A DNA stretch of 64,000 nucleotides from Agapetus fuscipes (Eukaryota; Arthropoda; Insecta; Trichoptera; Glossosomatidae), in contig OX637339.1 in assembly GCA_951799405.1 (NCBI GenBank), forward strand, positions 17,484,001-17,548,000, written 5' to 3'. The first letter of the stretch is position 1, and every line of letters begins with the position of its first letter. The translations under genes were made by a program, and so were the position numbers. This document shows, one piece after another, positions 63,846 to 64,000 of this stretch. A model generated the notes under the pieces. The model was not told the origin of the DNA and searched no databases. It saw only the letters and a list, made by a program, of their open reading frames with translations.

Positions 63846-64000
63846 TCTTGTAAAGGCAGTGCCTTGTTGTGTTAACTCTTTGTCTATTCAGGTCGCTATC
63901 CATCTATTCTCTTGTAAAGGCAGTTTCCTGTTGCTCTGGACATTTGTCTATTTAGACCGATATCCTCTTGTTAAGACAGTGTCTTGTGTTATGCATTTGT
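63846..64000. repeat. Tandem repeat of about 60 bp at the window edge
   Basis: CTTGTAAAGGCAGTGCCTTG, CTTGTAAAGGCAGTTTCCTG and CTTGTTAAGACAGTGTCTTG start three consecutive units; the core AAGGCAGTGCCTT is nearly palindromic. Confidence 0.6.

Overview
This window looks like repeat-rich nuclear DNA of an insect. A Lepidopteran is my best guess, because TAGGTACCTA-type runs are frequent in the intergenic DNA and there is a cuticle-protein gene. The order is an inference, not proven. The DNA is AT-rich and eukaryotic: there are split exons with GT/AG borders, an AATAAA signal, and dense interspersed repeats.

Host genes are few. At the left end, two exons of a secreted cuticle protein of the Rebers-Riddiford (chitin_bind_4) family lie on the + strand (239-430 and 2514-3740). 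They join in phase 0 across a 2.1 kb intron full of transposons. At 54064-54112 a short + strand exon encodes a typical signal peptide and ends at a GTGAGT donor; it probably opens a gene that continues beyond the window. No other host gene could be supported.

The largest coding unit is a Ty3/gypsy LTR retrotransposon on the minus strand (35580-about 41235): gag with a CCHC knuckle, pol with protease, reverse transcriptase, RNase H and integrase, a polypurine tract and a 3' LTR. The 5' LTR is missing and one stop codon interrupts pol. Downstream of the integrase GPY module the polyprotein carries what reads as a macro (ADP-ribose-binding) domain followed by a CCCH zinc finger. This is the most unusual coding feature of the window.

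The rest is layered mobile DNA. (1) Family C, a roughly 255 bp repeat, has more than 50 copies or fragments. It appears to be the 3' end of an RTE-like LINE and ends in a GATTA-type microsatellite; two clusters are tandem arrays (9686-10711 and 32951-34805). (2) Two tRNA-headed SINEs (A and B) also occur as a chimeric A+B unit; SINE A shares its 3' end with a CR1/L2-like LINE present at 43926-44755. (3) There is a third tRNA-headed SINE (D) and a 5S rRNA-derived piece. (4) DNA transposons with checkable target duplications include two hAT elements, a PIF/Harbinger-like MITE, a 254 bp MITE in two copies, and a GGGGCCGTCC-ended family in two copies. (5) Penelope-like elements include one with a GIY-YIG nuclease remnant and several hammerhead-ribozyme-like motifs. 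(6) Two foldback or satellite families are built of 15 bp and 16 bp units. Nesting gives relative ages: the hAT at 6123 and the DNA element at 26240 both sit in the 5' end of a family C copy, a LINE lies inside the DNA element at 43875, and a MITE lies inside a SINE A.
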